Below are positions 1-10,600 of a stretch of 64,000 nt of DNA, one piece after another. This stretch comes from Bradyrhizobium sp. 141 (lineage in GTDB: Bacteria > Pseudomonadota > Alphaproteobacteria > Rhizobiales > Xanthobacteraceae): contig NZ_JADPKR010000080.1 in NCBI RefSeq assembly GCF_023074055.1, positions 228,142 to 292,141 of the forward strand. Direction: 5' to 3'. A program made the position numbers and the translations under genes. Each line of letters opens with the position of its first letter. The stretch's first letter is position 1. The notes under the pieces are model-generated. The model was not told the DNA's origin. It did no database searches and saw only the letters and a program-made list of their open reading frames with translations.

Positions 1-1025
1 ACGACGGGACCGTCAATCTCTCGCCGGGCAAGATCCAGCGCACCGGCGCGAAGTCTGAGCCGGTCGTGCAGCAGCCCGTCAGATCGGTCATCCGCGCGCC
101 CGGGACTGTCCAGGAGGACGAGCGCCGCATCTCGGTCGTCGCGCTGCGCTTCGAGGGCTTCGTGGAGAGCGTTGCCAACGTCACGACCGGCGACCACGTT
201 CGCAAGGGTCAGCCCCTCATGAACGTGTACAGCCCGGCGCTTTCCAGCGCTGCCGCGGAATATCTGTCCGCAATCAACGCAGGCGCCACCGGAAAGGAAC
301 TGAAGGGCGCTCGTCGGAGGCTTGAGAATCTCGCGACACCCGAGCAGGCCATCAGGGATCTCGAACGTACCCGCGACATCTCGCTCTCGATTGCCTGGCC
401 CGCTCCGCAGGATGGCGAAATCCTCGAACGAAACGCGGTGAACGGAATGCGGGCGGGACCCGGCGACGTTTTGTTCAGGATATCCGATCACCAGCTGCTG
501 TGGGTTCTCATCGATGTCGCCGAACGCGATCTGGCTCAGGTCTCCATCGGCGCGAAAGTAACCGTCAGGCCGCGCGCGCTGGCCGGCCAGACCTTCACAG
601 GGACCGTGGCGCTGATCTATCCGCATCTGAACGCCAAGACCCGCACAGCGCGCATCCGCGTCGAAGTGCCCAATCCGGATGAAACGCTGCGGCCCGAGAT
701 GTACGTCGACGCCGAGATCGAGACCGGGCCGCCAGGTCCGGTGCTCGCTGTTCCCGAAAGTGCCGTACTCGACAGCGGCACACGCCAAGCGGTCCTGATC
801 GATAAGGGCCAGGGCCGTTTCGAGCCGCGCGACGTCAAACTCGGCCGTCGGGGCGGCGGCTACGTGGAGATCGCCGAAGGCCTCGCCGAAGGCGAAGCGG
901 TCGTGACCTCGGCCAACTTCCTGATCGACGCCGAAAGCAATCTGAAAGCGGCTTTGAAGGGATTTGCCGACGCCGACAACACGCCGGGTGCGGACCGAGC
1001 CGGTGGTACCGAGGCGCGCAAATGA
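1..1025 (+). CDS. cusB: RND efflux periplasmic adaptor, CusB type (5' partial)
   Basis: Membrane-fusion (adaptor) subunit of a heavy-metal RND pump, linking the inner-membrane CusA protein to an outer-membrane channel. The frame is open from the window edge (first full codon at base 3), so the N-terminus, signal peptide and any N-terminal Met metal sites lie outside. The visible part has the usual order: a beta-barrel/lipoyl entry, a short alpha-hairpin rich in Glu/Arg/Ala, a second lipoyl half (AVNGMRAGPGDVLFRI), the barrel domain and a membrane-proximal domain ending near FLIDAESNLKAAL, a typical CusB ending. Its stop overlaps the next start as ATGA, so it is translationally coupled to the pump. 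Assignment to the Cu/Ag branch rests mainly on the partner gene. Confidence 0.9.
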   Translation, partial: DGTVNLSPGKIQRTGAKSEPVVQQPVRSVIRAPGTVQEDERRISVVALRFEGFVESVANVTTGDHVRKGQPLMNVYSPALSSAAAEYLSAINAGATGKELKGARRRLENLATPEQAIRDLERTRDISLSIAWPAPQDGEILERNAVNGMRAGPGDVLFRISDHQLLWVLIDVAERDLAQVSIGAKVTVRPRALAGQTFTGTVALIYPHLNAKTRTARIRVEVPNPDETLRPEMYVDAEIETGPPGPVLAVPESAVLDSGTRQAVLIDKGQGRFEPRDVKLGRRGGGYVEIAEGLAEGEAVVTSANFLIDAESNLKAALKGFADADNTPGADRAGGTEARK

Positions 1026-4000
1026 TCGCCCGCCTCATCGCATGGTCGGCACGCAACCTGTTGCTGGTGCTGTTCGGCACCGGCTTTGCCGCCGCAGCAG
1101 GCCTCTACGCCCTCCTCCATCTGCCGCTGGACGCCCTTCCTGATCTCTCCGACACCCAGGTCATCGTCTACACCGAATATCCCGGCCAGGCGCCTCAGGT
1201 GATCGAAGACCAGGTCACCTATCCCCTCACCACCGCGATGCTGACGGTGCCGAAGTCGAAAGTGGTGCGCGGCTTCTCCTTTTTCGGCGTCTCCTTCGTC
1301 TACGTCATCTTCGAGGACGGCACCGACATCTACTGGGCGCGCTCGCGGGTCCTCGAATTCCTCAACGGCGCGGCCTCGCGGCTGCCCGCCGGCGTATCGC
1401 CGACGATCGGCCCCGACGCCACCGGCGTCGGCTGGGTCTACCAATATGCCGTGATGTCGAAGGAGCTGAACCTCGCGGAGACCCGGACGATCCAGGACTG
1501 GAATCTGAAATTTGCGCTCGCCAAGGCGGAAGGCGTCGCGGAAGTCGCCAGCGTCGGCGGCTTCGTCAGGCAGTACAACGTCATCCTCGATCCACAGCGC
1601 ATGCGCGATCTCGGCATCACCATGCAGAAGATGCGCGAGGCGATCCGCGCGAGCAATGCCGATGTCGGCGGCCGCACCGTCGAGCTCTCGGAGTTCGAAT
1701 ATGTCATCCGCGGCAAGGGCTATCTCAAGAGCACCGACGACATCGGCAACATCGTGCTGAAGACCGACAACGGCACGCCCGTCAAGCTGCGCGACGTCGC
1801 CCGTGTCGAGCTCGGCCCTGACGAGCGGCGCGGCATCGCCGAGCTCAACGGCGAGGGCGAAGTGGCGAGCGGCATCGTTCTCCAGCGTTTCGGCATGAAC
1901 GCGCTCGACGTCATCGAGAACGTCAAGAAGCGGTTCCGGGAGATCGCGACCAGCCTGCCGAAGTCGGTCGAGATCGTCCCGGTCTACGACCGCTCGAACC
2001 TGATCTACGCGGCGATCGACACGCTGAAGCACACGCTAGTCGAGGAGAGCATCGTCGTTGCCCTCGTCTGCATCGTGTTCCTGCTGCATGTGCGTAGCGC
2101 GCTGGTCGCCATCCTGATGCTTCCCGTCGGCGTGCTGATGGCCTTCGGGGCGATGAATCTGCTCGGAATCGGTTCCAACATCATGAGTCTCGGCGGCATC
2201 GCGATCGCGATCGGCGCCATGATCGACGCCGCGATCGTCATGATCGAGAACGCGCACAAGCATCTCGAACGCGCCGAGCCCGGCCGTTCTCGGGTGGAGA
2301 TCCTGATCGAAGCCGCCACCGAGGTCGGCCCTGCCCTGTTCTTCAGCCTCCTCATCATCACCGTGTCGTTCATGCCGATCTTCACGCTGGAATCGCAGGA
2401 GGGCCGGCTGTTCGGCCCACTCGCCTTCACCAAGACCTTTGCGATGGCGGCGGCGGCGCTGCTGTCGGTCACACTGGTGCCGGCGCTGATGGTGATCTTC
2501 GTTCGCGGCAAGATCATTCCGGAGCACAAGAATCCGGTCAACCGCTTCCTGATCTGGATCTATCGTCCGGTGATATCAGGCGTGCTGCGCGCAAAAATCC
2601 CGGTGATCCTGCTCGCGCTTGGCGTGCTTGCCGTCTCGATCTGGCCGGCGCGTCAGCTCGGCACCGAGTTCATGCCTGATCTCAACGAAGGCACCCTGCT
2701 CTATATGCCGACGACGCTGCCCGGCATTTCCGTGACCAAGGCCGCCGAGTTGATGCAGACCCAGGATCGCATCATCCGGTCGTTCCCCGAGGTTGCCTCG
2801 GTCTATGGCAAGGCCGGCCGCGCGGCGACTGCAACCGATCCGGCGCCGTCGGAGATGTTCGAGACCATCGTCAACCTGAAACCGAAGACAGAGTGGCGCG
2901 CAGGCGTAACCGTAGACAGCCTGATCGCGGAGATGGACAAGACGCTGCAGTTCCCCGGCGTTTCCAACGCCTGGACCATGCCGATCAAGGCCCGCATCGA
3001 CATGCTCTCGACCGGCATCCGAACGCCCGTAGGCGTCAAGGTCATCGGCACCGATCTCGTCGGGATCGACAAGCTTGCAAAACAGGTCGAGCAGGTGCTC
3101 AAGGCGGTCCCCGGCACCTCCTCGGCCTATGCCGAACGCGGCCTCGGCGGCTATTACCTCGAGATCACGCCGAACCGTGAAGCGCTGGCCCGCTACGGCA
3201 TCATGGTGCAGGACGTGCAGGACACGATCGCCACCGCGCTTGGCGGCCAGACCGTGACCACGACCGTCGAAGGCCGTCAGCGCTTCACGGTCAATATGCG
3301 CTACCCGCGCGACCTGCGCGACAATCCGAAGGCGATTGCCAGCGACCTCCTGGTACCGATGCCATCAGGCGGCGTCGTCCCCCTCGGTGAGGTCGCAAGT
3401 GTGACGCCAGCACGCGGGCCAAGTTCGATCCGAACCGAGAACGGGCAGCTCGCGACCTACATCTACGTCGACATCCGCAATCGCGACCTCGGCAGCTATG
3501 TCAGCGACGCGCAGCGTGCGGTGCAGGCGAGCATCCAGTTCCCGCCGGGCTATTATGTGGTCTGGAGTGGACAATACGAATATCTCGAACGCGCCACCGC
3601 GCGGCTCAAGATCGTGGTGCCGGTGACGCTCCTGATCATCTTCCTGCTGCTCTATCTCAACTTCCGCTCGGTCACCGAGACCATGATCGTCATGCTGTCG
3701 CTGCCCTTCGCCCTCGTCGGCGGTCTGTGGCTGATGTGGTGGCTCGGCTTCAACCTGTCGGTCGCGGTCGCCGTCGGCTTCATCGCGCTCGCGGGCGTCG
3801 CGGCCGAGACCGGCGTGGTGATGCTGATCTATCTCAACCATGCGCTGGCCGAGACCAAGGCACGCTGTGCGGCTGCTGGCCGCTCGCTCACGCGCGCGGA
3901 CCTTCAGGCCGCCATCATGGAAGGCGCCGTCGAACGTGTCCGCCCGAAGATGATGACGGTGGTTGCGATCATGGCCGGCCTGTTGCCGATCATGTGGAGC

Positions 4001-4207
4001 ACCGGCACCGGCTCGGAGATCATGCAGCGGATCGCCGTGCCCATGATCGGCGGTATGATCTCCTCGACCCTGCTGACGCTGATCGTGATCCCCGCGATCT
4101 TCGCCGTGGTGAAGAGTGTCAGCCTGCCATCAGGCCACGAACGAACGTCGCCGGCACAGGATGTCCGAATCATGGAGCCCAAGAATATTGAGGAGTCTGC
4201 GGCATGA
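1022..4207 (+). CDS. cusA: Heavy-metal RND efflux pump, CusA type (Cu+/Ag+)
   Basis: Inner-membrane proton-driven RND pump of 1061 residues, normal length for the family. The TM4 segment reads GAMIDAAIVMIENAHK, the pattern of the monovalent-metal (HME4, CusA) branch rather than the DFG..VDGA pattern of CzcA. Three methionines fall where E. coli CusA has its Met573/623/672 metal triad: Met562 (LLYM), Met612 (APSEM) and Met661 (IDM), all with the same offset of 11. This supports Cu(I)/Ag(I) export from the periplasm or cytoplasm through the CusB-like adaptor just upstream. The outer-membrane partner is not visible and probably lies before the window. It ends 26 bases from a convergent CDF gene. 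Confidence 0.95.
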   Translation: MIARLIAWSARNLLLVLFGTGFAAAAGLYALLHLPLDALPDLSDTQVIVYTEYPGQAPQVIEDQVTYPLTTAMLTVPKSKVVRGFSFFGVSFVYVIFEDGTDIYWARSRVLEFLNGAASRLPAGVSPTIGPDATGVGWVYQYAVMSKELNLAETRTIQDWNLKFALAKAEGVAEVASVGGFVRQYNVILDPQRMRDLGITMQKMREAIRASNADVGGRTVELSEFEYVIRGKGYLKSTDDIGNIVLKTDNGTPVKLRDVARVELGPDERRGIAELNGEGEVASGIVLQRFGMNALDVIENVKKRFREIATSLPKSVEIVPVYDRSNLIYAAIDTLKHTLVEESIVVALVCIVFLLHVRSALVAILMLPVGVLMAFGAMNLLGIGSNIMSLGGIAIAIGAMIDAAIVMIENAHKHLERAEPGRSRVEILIEAATEVGPALFFSLLIITVSFMPIFTLESQEGRLFGPLAFTKTFAMAAAALLSVTLVPALMVIFVRGKIIPEHKNPVNRFLIWIYRPVISGVLRAKIPVILLALGVLAVSIWPARQLGTEFMPDLNEGTLLYMPTTLPGISVTKAAELMQTQDRIIRSFPEVASVYGKAGRAATATDPAPSEMFETIVNLKPKTEWRAGVTVDSLIAEMDKTLQFPGVSNAWTMPIKARIDMLSTGIRTPVGVKVIGTDLVGIDKLAKQVEQVLKAVPGTSSAYAERGLGGYYLEITPNREALARYGIMVQDVQDTIATALGGQTVTTTVEGRQRFTVNMRYPRDLRDNPKAIASDLLVPMPSGGVVPLGEVASVTPARGPSSIRTENGQLATYIYVDIRNRDLGSYVSDAQRAVQASIQFPPGYYVVWSGQYEYLERATARLKIVVPVTLLIIFLLLYLNFRSVTETMIVMLSLPFALVGGLWLMWWLGFNLSVAVAVGFIALAGVAAETGVVMLIYLNHALAETKARCAAAGRSLTRADLQAAIMEGAVERVRPKMMTVVAIMAGLLPIMWSTGTGSEIMQRIAVPMIGGMISSTLLTLIVIPAIFAVVKSVSLPSGHERTSPAQDVRIMEPKNIEESAA

Positions 4208-4233
4208 GCACTGCCGGCATGGCAACTCTCGCG

Positions 4234-4863
4234 TCAGGCTGGACGAACGTTCAGCTCCATGCGTGATTGCTGCACCACTACGACCGCGCCCTGGAGCGCA
4301 AGGCCGGCCATGATGGCGGCGACAATCACGTCGGGCCATCCCGTACCGGTGCCGAACACGCCGAGGGCGGCCAGCAGCACGGCGATGTTGCCGAGCACGT
4401 CGTTGCGGGTGCAGATCCAGGCGGAGCGCATGTTGGCGTCGCCCTTGCGATAGGCCCACAATAATCCAAAGGAGGCTGCATTCGCGGCAAGGGCCGCAGT
4501 GCCGACCGCACCCATGGTGAACGCACTCGGCAGCGTGCCATGAGCCGCGTGCCAGAGCACCGTACCGACAACCCACAGGCCGAAAGCGCCCATCGTCAGC
4601 CCCTTCGCGAGTGCCGCGGCGGCGCGATAGCGCAGCGCCATCCCCACCACGAGGAGGCTGATAGCGTAGTTCGCGGCGTCTCCGAGAAAGTCGAGCGCAT
4701 CTGCTTGGAGCGACGCTGATCCGGCGGCGAGACCCGCGCCGATTTCAACCAGGAACATGACGGCGTTGATGGCGAGCACCGCCCATAGCACGCGGCCATA
4801 GGCCTTGTTGTCGCGATGGCGATCGAGATTGAGCGGCGGAGGTGAGCAGCATGCGTCGGCCAT
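4234..4863 (-). CDS. Short cation diffusion facilitator-type transporter
   Basis: A 209-residue, six-helix CDF-fold membrane protein, much shorter than classical CDF exporters (about 300 residues) because it lacks the cytoplasmic C-terminal domain that normally dimerises and senses metal. The N-terminus carries a Cys pair (ADACCSPPP). Aligned by motif to YiiP, the transport site would be Asp58, Asp62 (LDFLGD, TM2) and Cys151, Asp155 (CTRND, TM5), so the usual TM5 histidine is a cysteine. This fits a subgroup of CDF-like proteins often beside metal-resistance genes; the metal cannot be read from sequence. It faces the cus genes convergently and the czc operon divergently (149-bp shared upstream region). 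Confidence 0.85.
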   Translation of the reverse strand: MADACCSPPPLNLDRHRDNKAYGRVLWAVLAINAVMFLVEIGAGLAAGSASLQADALDFLGDAANYAISLLVVGMALRYRAAAALAKGLTMGAFGLWVVGTVLWHAAHGTLPSAFTMGAVGTAALAANAASFGLLWAYRKGDANMRSAWICTRNDVLGNIAVLLAALGVFGTGTGWPDVIVAAIMAGLALQGAVVVVQQSRMELNVRPA

Positions 4864-5012
4864 GCCGATAAGATAGGGCGATTACGCGTCCCGGACAATC
4901 ACGAGGGCCGTCCTGCCCGCGACATCAAGTTCCTCACCCGTAACATTGTTGCGGGTCGACACTATTCCCGTTGCCGTGCTAGGCCAGCCTTACCGACAAC
5001 GAGAGTGAATTC

Positions 5013-5378
5013 GTGTTCCCGAACCGCCGGCCTGCGATACTCCACCGCCTGCGTCATTGGCGCGGACTGCTGGCTGTGCTTGTTGCGGTGATCTATCTGT
5101 TCGCAGGTGCCGCTCACGGGCTGTGCGACATCGATGTCACCAGCCCCTCTGGCGGCTCGGAAATCGCCTCGTTTGTCGACGACGGTTCGGCTGGGCATGG
5201 CGATCACAGGGCCCTCGCCGGCCATCACTGCCATGGCTGCTTCTCAGTCGCCATCGCGCAGCCATTGCACTCCGCAACCACGGCCGGTGTCATTGCCGCA
5301 CCGGTCGCGCAGCGGCAGCCGATGCTGGTCGGCATCGCACCCGACACGACGTCCCCGCCTCCCAAGCCTATTGCCTGA
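5013..5378 (+). CDS. Small exported/membrane-anchored His-containing protein at head of czc operon
   Basis: A 121-residue protein with GTG start, an Arg/His-rich N-terminus and one hydrophobic stretch (about residues 18-36, GLLAVLVAVIYLFAGAAHGL) that can act as a signal peptide or anchor. The middle has a metal-binding-looking run with His and Cys (HGDHRALAGHHCHGC), then a Pro-rich tail. Similar small proteins of unknown function often precede czcC in rhizobia; the position, 55 bp before czcC on the same strand, suggests a periplasmic metal-binding accessory. That role is inference. The ribosome-binding site is weak, so the exact start is uncertain. Confidence 0.6.
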   Translation: MFPNRRPAILHRLRHWRGLLAVLVAVIYLFAGAAHGLCDIDVTSPSGGSEIASFVDDGSAGHGDHRALAGHHCHGCFSVAIAQPLHSATTAGVIAAPVAQRQPMLVGIAPDTTSPPPKPIA

Positions 5379-5433
5379 ACGGATTGGTCGGGCGTTCCGC
5401 GCCCATTAGGTTCATCCTTCACAGGTCGGTTTT

Positions 5434-6708
5434 ATGTTTTGCAGGGGAATGGCTGCGCGCCTGGCGTGCGCGGCGGTGTGTCTGATTGCCGGAGCGGCGC
5501 TTGCACCGTCTCACGCTCAGACCTTGACGATGCGGAGCGCGTTGTCGCGCGCGCTGACCGCGAGCCCGCGGCTGACGGCGGCGGAGCGCGACGTCGGCAT
5601 CGCCACGGGCCAGCGCATTCAGGCGGGCGCGCTGCTGAATCCGGAACTGACCTATGAACAGGACGATTCATTCGGCTCCGGCAAATATCGCGGGACGCGA
5701 TCGGCCGAGACTACGCTCCAGATCAGCCAGGCCTTCGAGCTGTTCGGCAAGCGCGATGCGCGGATCGCAGCCGGAGCGGCGGGCATCGAGGTCGCCGCGA
5801 TCCAGCGCAAGGCTGTCAGGCTGGAAGTGCTGTCGGAGACCGCGATCGCCTTCCTCAGCGTGCTCGGCGCGCAGCGACGCATCCAGATCCTCGACGAGCA
5901 GATTGCCGCCATCGACCAGCTGACGCCGTTGCTGCGCCGCCGCGTCGAGGCCGGCGCCTCCTCGCCGGCCGAGACCGGCCGCGCCGAGGTCGCCTCCGCC
6001 CTGGTGAAGGCCGACCGTGAGCGCTTCAAGGCGACGCTGGCGAGCGCCCGGCGTGAGCTTGCGGTGCTGATGGGCGATCCCGCGGCGAAATTCGGCGAGG
6101 TATCCGGCCGGCTCGACACCACGGGACGGCCGCCCGCGTTCCAGGCGGTGGTCGCCGCCATCGACGCCAATCCGCAGCTGGTGCGCTGGACCGCCGTCTT
6201 TGCCCAGCGCAATGCTGAGCTGCTGCTGGCGCGGCTCAAGCCCTATCCGGACGTGCGGATCGCGGCCGGCTGGCGCCACTATAACGAAAGCAATGACGAT
6301 GCCGTGCGCCTGACCGTCTCGGTGCCGATCCCCGTGTTCGACCAGAACCAGGGCAACATCCTGTCGGCGCAGGAAAGCCTCGCCAAGACCAAGGCTGAGC
6401 GCGAGGCCAACCGCAACACGTTGATCGTGATTGCCGGCCGCGCCTATGACTCGCTCCAGGGCTCGCTGCGCGAGCTTGCGATCTTGCGCGAGACCGCCAT
6501 TCCCAAGGCCGTCGAAGCGTCCGAGGCGATCTCGCAAGGCTATGGCCAGGGCCGTTTCACCCTGCTCGAGGTGCTCGACGCCCAGGCGAGCGTGACCCAG
6601 GCGCGGCTGCGCGAGCAGGAGGCGCTCCAGAATTTCCACGCGGGCGTTGCGACCATCGAAGGCCTCGTCGGCAATCCCTTCACGCTGGCGCGGGAGAGCG
6701 CACGATGA
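5434..6708 (+). CDS. czcC: Outer-membrane efflux channel, TolC/CzcC family
   Basis: Outer-membrane factor of the CzcCBA tripartite pump, 424 residues. A signal peptide covers about residues 1-29 (ending SHAQ), followed by the two repeated OEP helical-hairpin domains typical of TolC-like channels; QGYGQGRFTLLEVLDAQ near the C-terminus is the familiar hairpin motif of the second repeat. It forms the exit duct for metals pumped by the CzcA homologue two genes downstream. Its stop codon overlaps the start of the adaptor gene as ATGA. Together with the adaptor and pump it forms a compact operon probably transcribed from the region upstream of 5013. Confidence 0.93.
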   Translation: MFCRGMAARLACAAVCLIAGAALAPSHAQTLTMRSALSRALTASPRLTAAERDVGIATGQRIQAGALLNPELTYEQDDSFGSGKYRGTRSAETTLQISQAFELFGKRDARIAAGAAGIEVAAIQRKAVRLEVLSETAIAFLSVLGAQRRIQILDEQIAAIDQLTPLLRRRVEAGASSPAETGRAEVASALVKADRERFKATLASARRELAVLMGDPAAKFGEVSGRLDTTGRPPAFQAVVAAIDANPQLVRWTAVFAQRNAELLLARLKPYPDVRIAAGWRHYNESNDDAVRLTVSVPIPVFDQNQGNILSAQESLAKTKAEREANRNTLIVIAGRAYDSLQGSLRELAILRETAIPKAVEASEAISQGYGQGRFTLLEVLDAQASVTQARLREQEALQNFHAGVATIEGLVGNPFTLARESAR

Positions 6709-7682
6709 AGACGTCATCGACCATTCTCGTGGCCATCGTTGCCGCCGCGCTCGGCGCTTACGGCTATTCCCTGCTCGCGCCGGCCAAGCCCGCGCACAGC
6801 GAGCATTCCGAGCATTCCGAACCGAAGAAGCCGAACGACCATGTCGAGCAGGACGAGCACGGCGCCGACCGCATCCGCATCTCCGACGTCAAGCTGGCGG
6901 CCGCAGGCGTCACGCTGGCGGAGGCTGCGAGCGCGACACTGACCGACACGCTCGCCTTCAACGGCATTCTGCGCGCCAACCAGGAAACGGTGGTGCAGGT
7001 AACGCCGCGCTTCCCGGGCCTCGCCAAATCCATCCAGAAGCGCATCGGCGACAAGGTCGCCAAGGACGACCTGCTCGCCGCGATCGAGAGCAACCAGAGC
7101 CTCACCGTCTACGAGCTGAAGGCGCCGATTGCCGGCACCATCATCGAGCGGCAGATCTCGCTCGGCGAATACGCATCCGAACAGAAACCGGCCTTCGTCG
7201 TCGCCGACCTCTCCACCATCTGGGTCGATCTGTCGATCTACCGGCAGGACCTCCGGCGCGTTCGCCTCAATGACGAGGTACTGATCGATCCCGACGACGG
7301 CCGCGGCGAGATCAAAGGCACGATCTCCTACATGGCGCCGATCGGCTCGAGCGAGACCCAGACCGCATTGGCCCGCGTGGTGCTGCAAAATCCGGACGGG
7401 CGCTTACGCCCCGGCCTGTTCGTCACGGCACGGCTGATCCTCGCCGCGCGTAACGTCGCGGTCGCCGTGCGCCGGAGCGCGATCCAGACGCTGGAGAACA
7501 GGACCATCGTGTTCGTCCGCGAGGACGGCGACAAGATCGAGGCGCGGCCGGTGGAACTTGGCGACTCCGATCCGCGCCATGTCGAGATCAAGGCCGGCCT
7601 TTCCGCCGGCGAGCATTACGTCGCCGAGAACAGCTTTGTCGTGAAGGCGGAGATGGGCAAGGGCGAGGCCGAACATGATTGA
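6705..7682 (+). CDS. czcB: RND efflux periplasmic adaptor, CzcB type
   Basis: Membrane-fusion subunit of the CzcCBA pump, 325 residues. One N-terminal membrane/signal segment (about residues 8-25) is followed by a His-rich linker with the triplet HSE repeated three times and further His/Asp, a plausible metal-binding segment of the kind seen in CzcB. Then come the barrel-sandwich hybrid halves (GDKVAKDDLLAAIES and PIAGTIIERQISLGEY), the beta-barrel and the membrane-proximal domain. No long alpha-hairpin is evident. It overlaps czcC by 4 bases and czcA by 8 bases, so all three subunits are translationally coupled. Confidence 0.93.
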   Translation: MKTSSTILVAIVAAALGAYGYSLLAPAKPAHSEHSEHSEPKKPNDHVEQDEHGADRIRISDVKLAAAGVTLAEAASATLTDTLAFNGILRANQETVVQVTPRFPGLAKSIQKRIGDKVAKDDLLAAIESNQSLTVYELKAPIAGTIIERQISLGEYASEQKPAFVVADLSTIWVDLSIYRQDLRRVRLNDEVLIDPDDGRGEIKGTISYMAPIGSSETQTALARVVLQNPDGRLRPGLFVTARLILAARNVAVAVRRSAIQTLENRTIVFVREDGDKIEARPVELGDSDPRHVEIKAGLSAGEHYVAENSFVVKAEMGKGEAEHD

Positions 7683-10600
7683 GCGCCTCATCGCCGTCTC
7701 GCTGCAGCAGCGCTGGCTGGTCCTCGTGCTCGCGCTCGGCGCCATTGCTTTCGGAGCCTGGAATTTCCAGCGCCTTCCGATCGACGCCGTGCCTGACATC
7801 ACCAACGTCCAGGTCCAGATCAACACCCGCGCGCCCGGGTATTCGCCGCTCGAGACCGAGCAGCGCATCACCTTCCCGGTCGAGACCGCGATGGGCGGCC
7901 TGCCGAAGCTCGACTACACCCGCTCGCTGTCGCGCTACGGCCTCAGCCAGGTGACGGTCGTCTTCAAGGACGGCACCGACATCTTTTTCGCCCGCCAGCT
8001 CGTCGGCGAACGCATCCAGCAGGTGAAGGACCAGCTTCCGGCCGGCGTCGAGGTCGCGATGGGGCCGGTCTCGACCGGGCTCGGCGAAATCTTCATGTAC
8101 ACCGTCGAGGCGAAGGCGGGCGCGAAGACGCAAGGCGGCCACGACTATTCGCTGACCGATTTGCGCACGGTGCAGGACTGGATCATCCGGCCGCAGCTCC
8201 GCAACGTGCCGGGGGTGATCGAGGTCAACACCATCGGCGGCTTCGAGCGGCAGTTCCACGTGCTGCCGGATCCCGGCAAGCTGATGGCCTACCGGCTCGG
8301 CTTTCGCGACGTGATGACGGCCCTCGCCGCCAACAACGCCAATGTCGGCGCCGGCTATATCGAGCGCAATGGCGAGCAATATCTGGTTCGCTCGCCGGGC
8401 CAGGTCGGCAATGTCAGCGAGATCCAGGACATCGTCATCGGCTCGCGCGGCGGCAATCCCGTCAGGATCAGGGACGTTGCGACCGTGACGGAAGGCCGAG
8501 ATCTTCGCACGGGCGCGGCGACGTGGAACGGCGAAGAGACCGTGCTCGGCACCGCCATGCTGCTGATCGGCGAGAACAGCCGCAGCGTCGCCCGCCGCGT
8601 CGCAGCCCGGCTCGAGGACATCGCCAAATCGCTGCCCGAAGGCGTCGTGACGCGGACGGTCTACGACCGCACCGATCTGGTCGAAGCCACCATCCGCACG
8701 GTCAAAAACAATTTGCTGGAAGGCGCGGCCCTGGTGGTGGCCGTGCTGTTTCTGATCCTCGGCAACATCCGCGCGGCGCTCGTGGTGGCCTGCGTCATTC
8801 CGCTGTCCATGGCGATGACGATCACCGGCATGGTCGAGACCAAGGTCAGCGCCAACCTGATGAGCCTCGGCGCGATCGATTTCGGCATCATCGTCGACGG
8901 CGCCGTGATCATCGTCGAGAATTGCCTGCGCATGCTGGCCGCGGCCCAGCGCGAGAAAGGCGGGCTGCTGACGACCTCGGAGCGGCTGCGCGCGATCCTG
9001 CGCGGATCGAGTGAGGTGATCAAGCCGAGCCTGTTCGGAACGCTGATCATCGCGGTGGTCTATCTGCCCGTGCTGACGCTGACCGGCGTCGAGGGCAAGA
9101 TGTTCACGCCGATGGCGCTGACCGTCTTGATGGCGCTGGGCGCAGCCGTGCTGTTCTCCATCACCTTCGTGCCGGCGGCCGTTGCCATCTTCGTCACCGG
9201 CAAGGTGTCCGAACACGAAAACCTGTTCATGCGGGTCGCCAAACGCGCCTACCTCCCCCTGCTCCGCTTTGCCATCGACAACCGGGGCATGGTCGCCATC
9301 ATGGCCGCACTCATCGTGATCGCAAGCGGTATCGCCGCTTCGCGGATGGGCGGCGAATTCATTCCGAGCCTGGACGAAGGCGACGTCGCGCTGGCTTCGA
9401 TCCGGATTCCCGGAACCAGCCTCACCCAATCGCTGGATCTTCAGAAGGCGCTGGAAAAGCGCATCAAGCAAATCCCTGAAGTGAAGGAGTTCTTCACCCG
9501 CATCGGCACCGCCGAGATCGCGACCGACCCGATGTCGCCGGCGCAGACCGACGGCTACGTCATGCTAAGGCCGCGCGCCGAATGGCCTGACCCGGGCAAA
9601 ACGAAATCGGAGGTGATCGAGGCCATCGAGCATGCCGCTGACGAGATTCCCGGCAGCGCCTATGAAATCTCCCAGCCGATCCAGTTTCGTGTCAACGAGC
9701 TGATCTCCGGCGTACGCACCGACGTCGGCGTCAAGATCTTCGGCGACGACCTCGACATCCTGCAAGGGGCCGCAAAGCAGGTCGAGGCCGCGATCCGCCG
9801 CATCCGCGGCGCCAGCGACGTCAAGATCGAGCAGGTCTCCGGCCTGCCGATCCTCACCGTCCGCCTCGATCGCCAGGCGCTCGCCCGCTACGGCCTCAGC
9901 GTCGGTGAGGTGCAGGGCATCGTCGAGATCGCGGTCGGCGGCAAGTCGGCCGGCAAGCTGTTTGAGGGCGACCGCCGTTTCGACATCGTCGTGCGCCTGC
10001 CGGAGCATTTGCGCGGCAATCTCGAGGCGATCCGGGCGATCCCGATCCCGCTGCCGCCCGGCGAGGAGGCCGGCTCCGGCACGGCCATTCGAACCGCGTT
10101 GGCCGCCTCCCCGCTCACCCAGATGCGCTATGTGCCGCTGTCGTCGGTTGCCACCGTCGATGCGACGCCCGGTCCCAACCAGATCAGCCGCGAGAACGGC
10201 AAGCGGCGCATCGTCGTCACCGCCAATGTCCGCGCGCGCGATCTCGGCTCCTTCGTGTCCGAGGCGGAAGCGGCGGTGGCGGAGAAGGTCAAGCTGCCGC
10301 CGGGCTACTGGATCGGCTGGGGCGGCCAGTTCGAGCAGCTGGTCTCCGCGACCAAGCGGCTGACGATCGTGGTGCCGGTGGCACTGCTGCTGGTGTTCCT
10401 GCTGCTGTTCATGGGGATGGGATCGGCGGCCGATGCGGCGCTGGTGTTCTCCGGCGTGCCGCTGGCGCTGACCGGCGGCGTTGCGGCGCTGATGCTGCGC
10501 GACATCCCGTTGTCCATCAGCGCCGGTGTCGGCTTCATCGCGCTATCGGGCGTCGCCGTGCTCAACGGCCTCGTCATCATCGCCTTCATCGAGCGCCTGC

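Noticed and set aside
860..2032. Long minus-strand open frame opposite the cusB/cusA genes (390 codons)
   Set aside because: Arg/Asp/His-rich composition typical of the antisense of a high-GC gene; no signal or motif; both real genes lie on the plus strand.
7588..9471. 627-codon open frame antisense to czcA
   Set aside because: Antisense shadow of a well-supported RND gene with biased composition and no domain.
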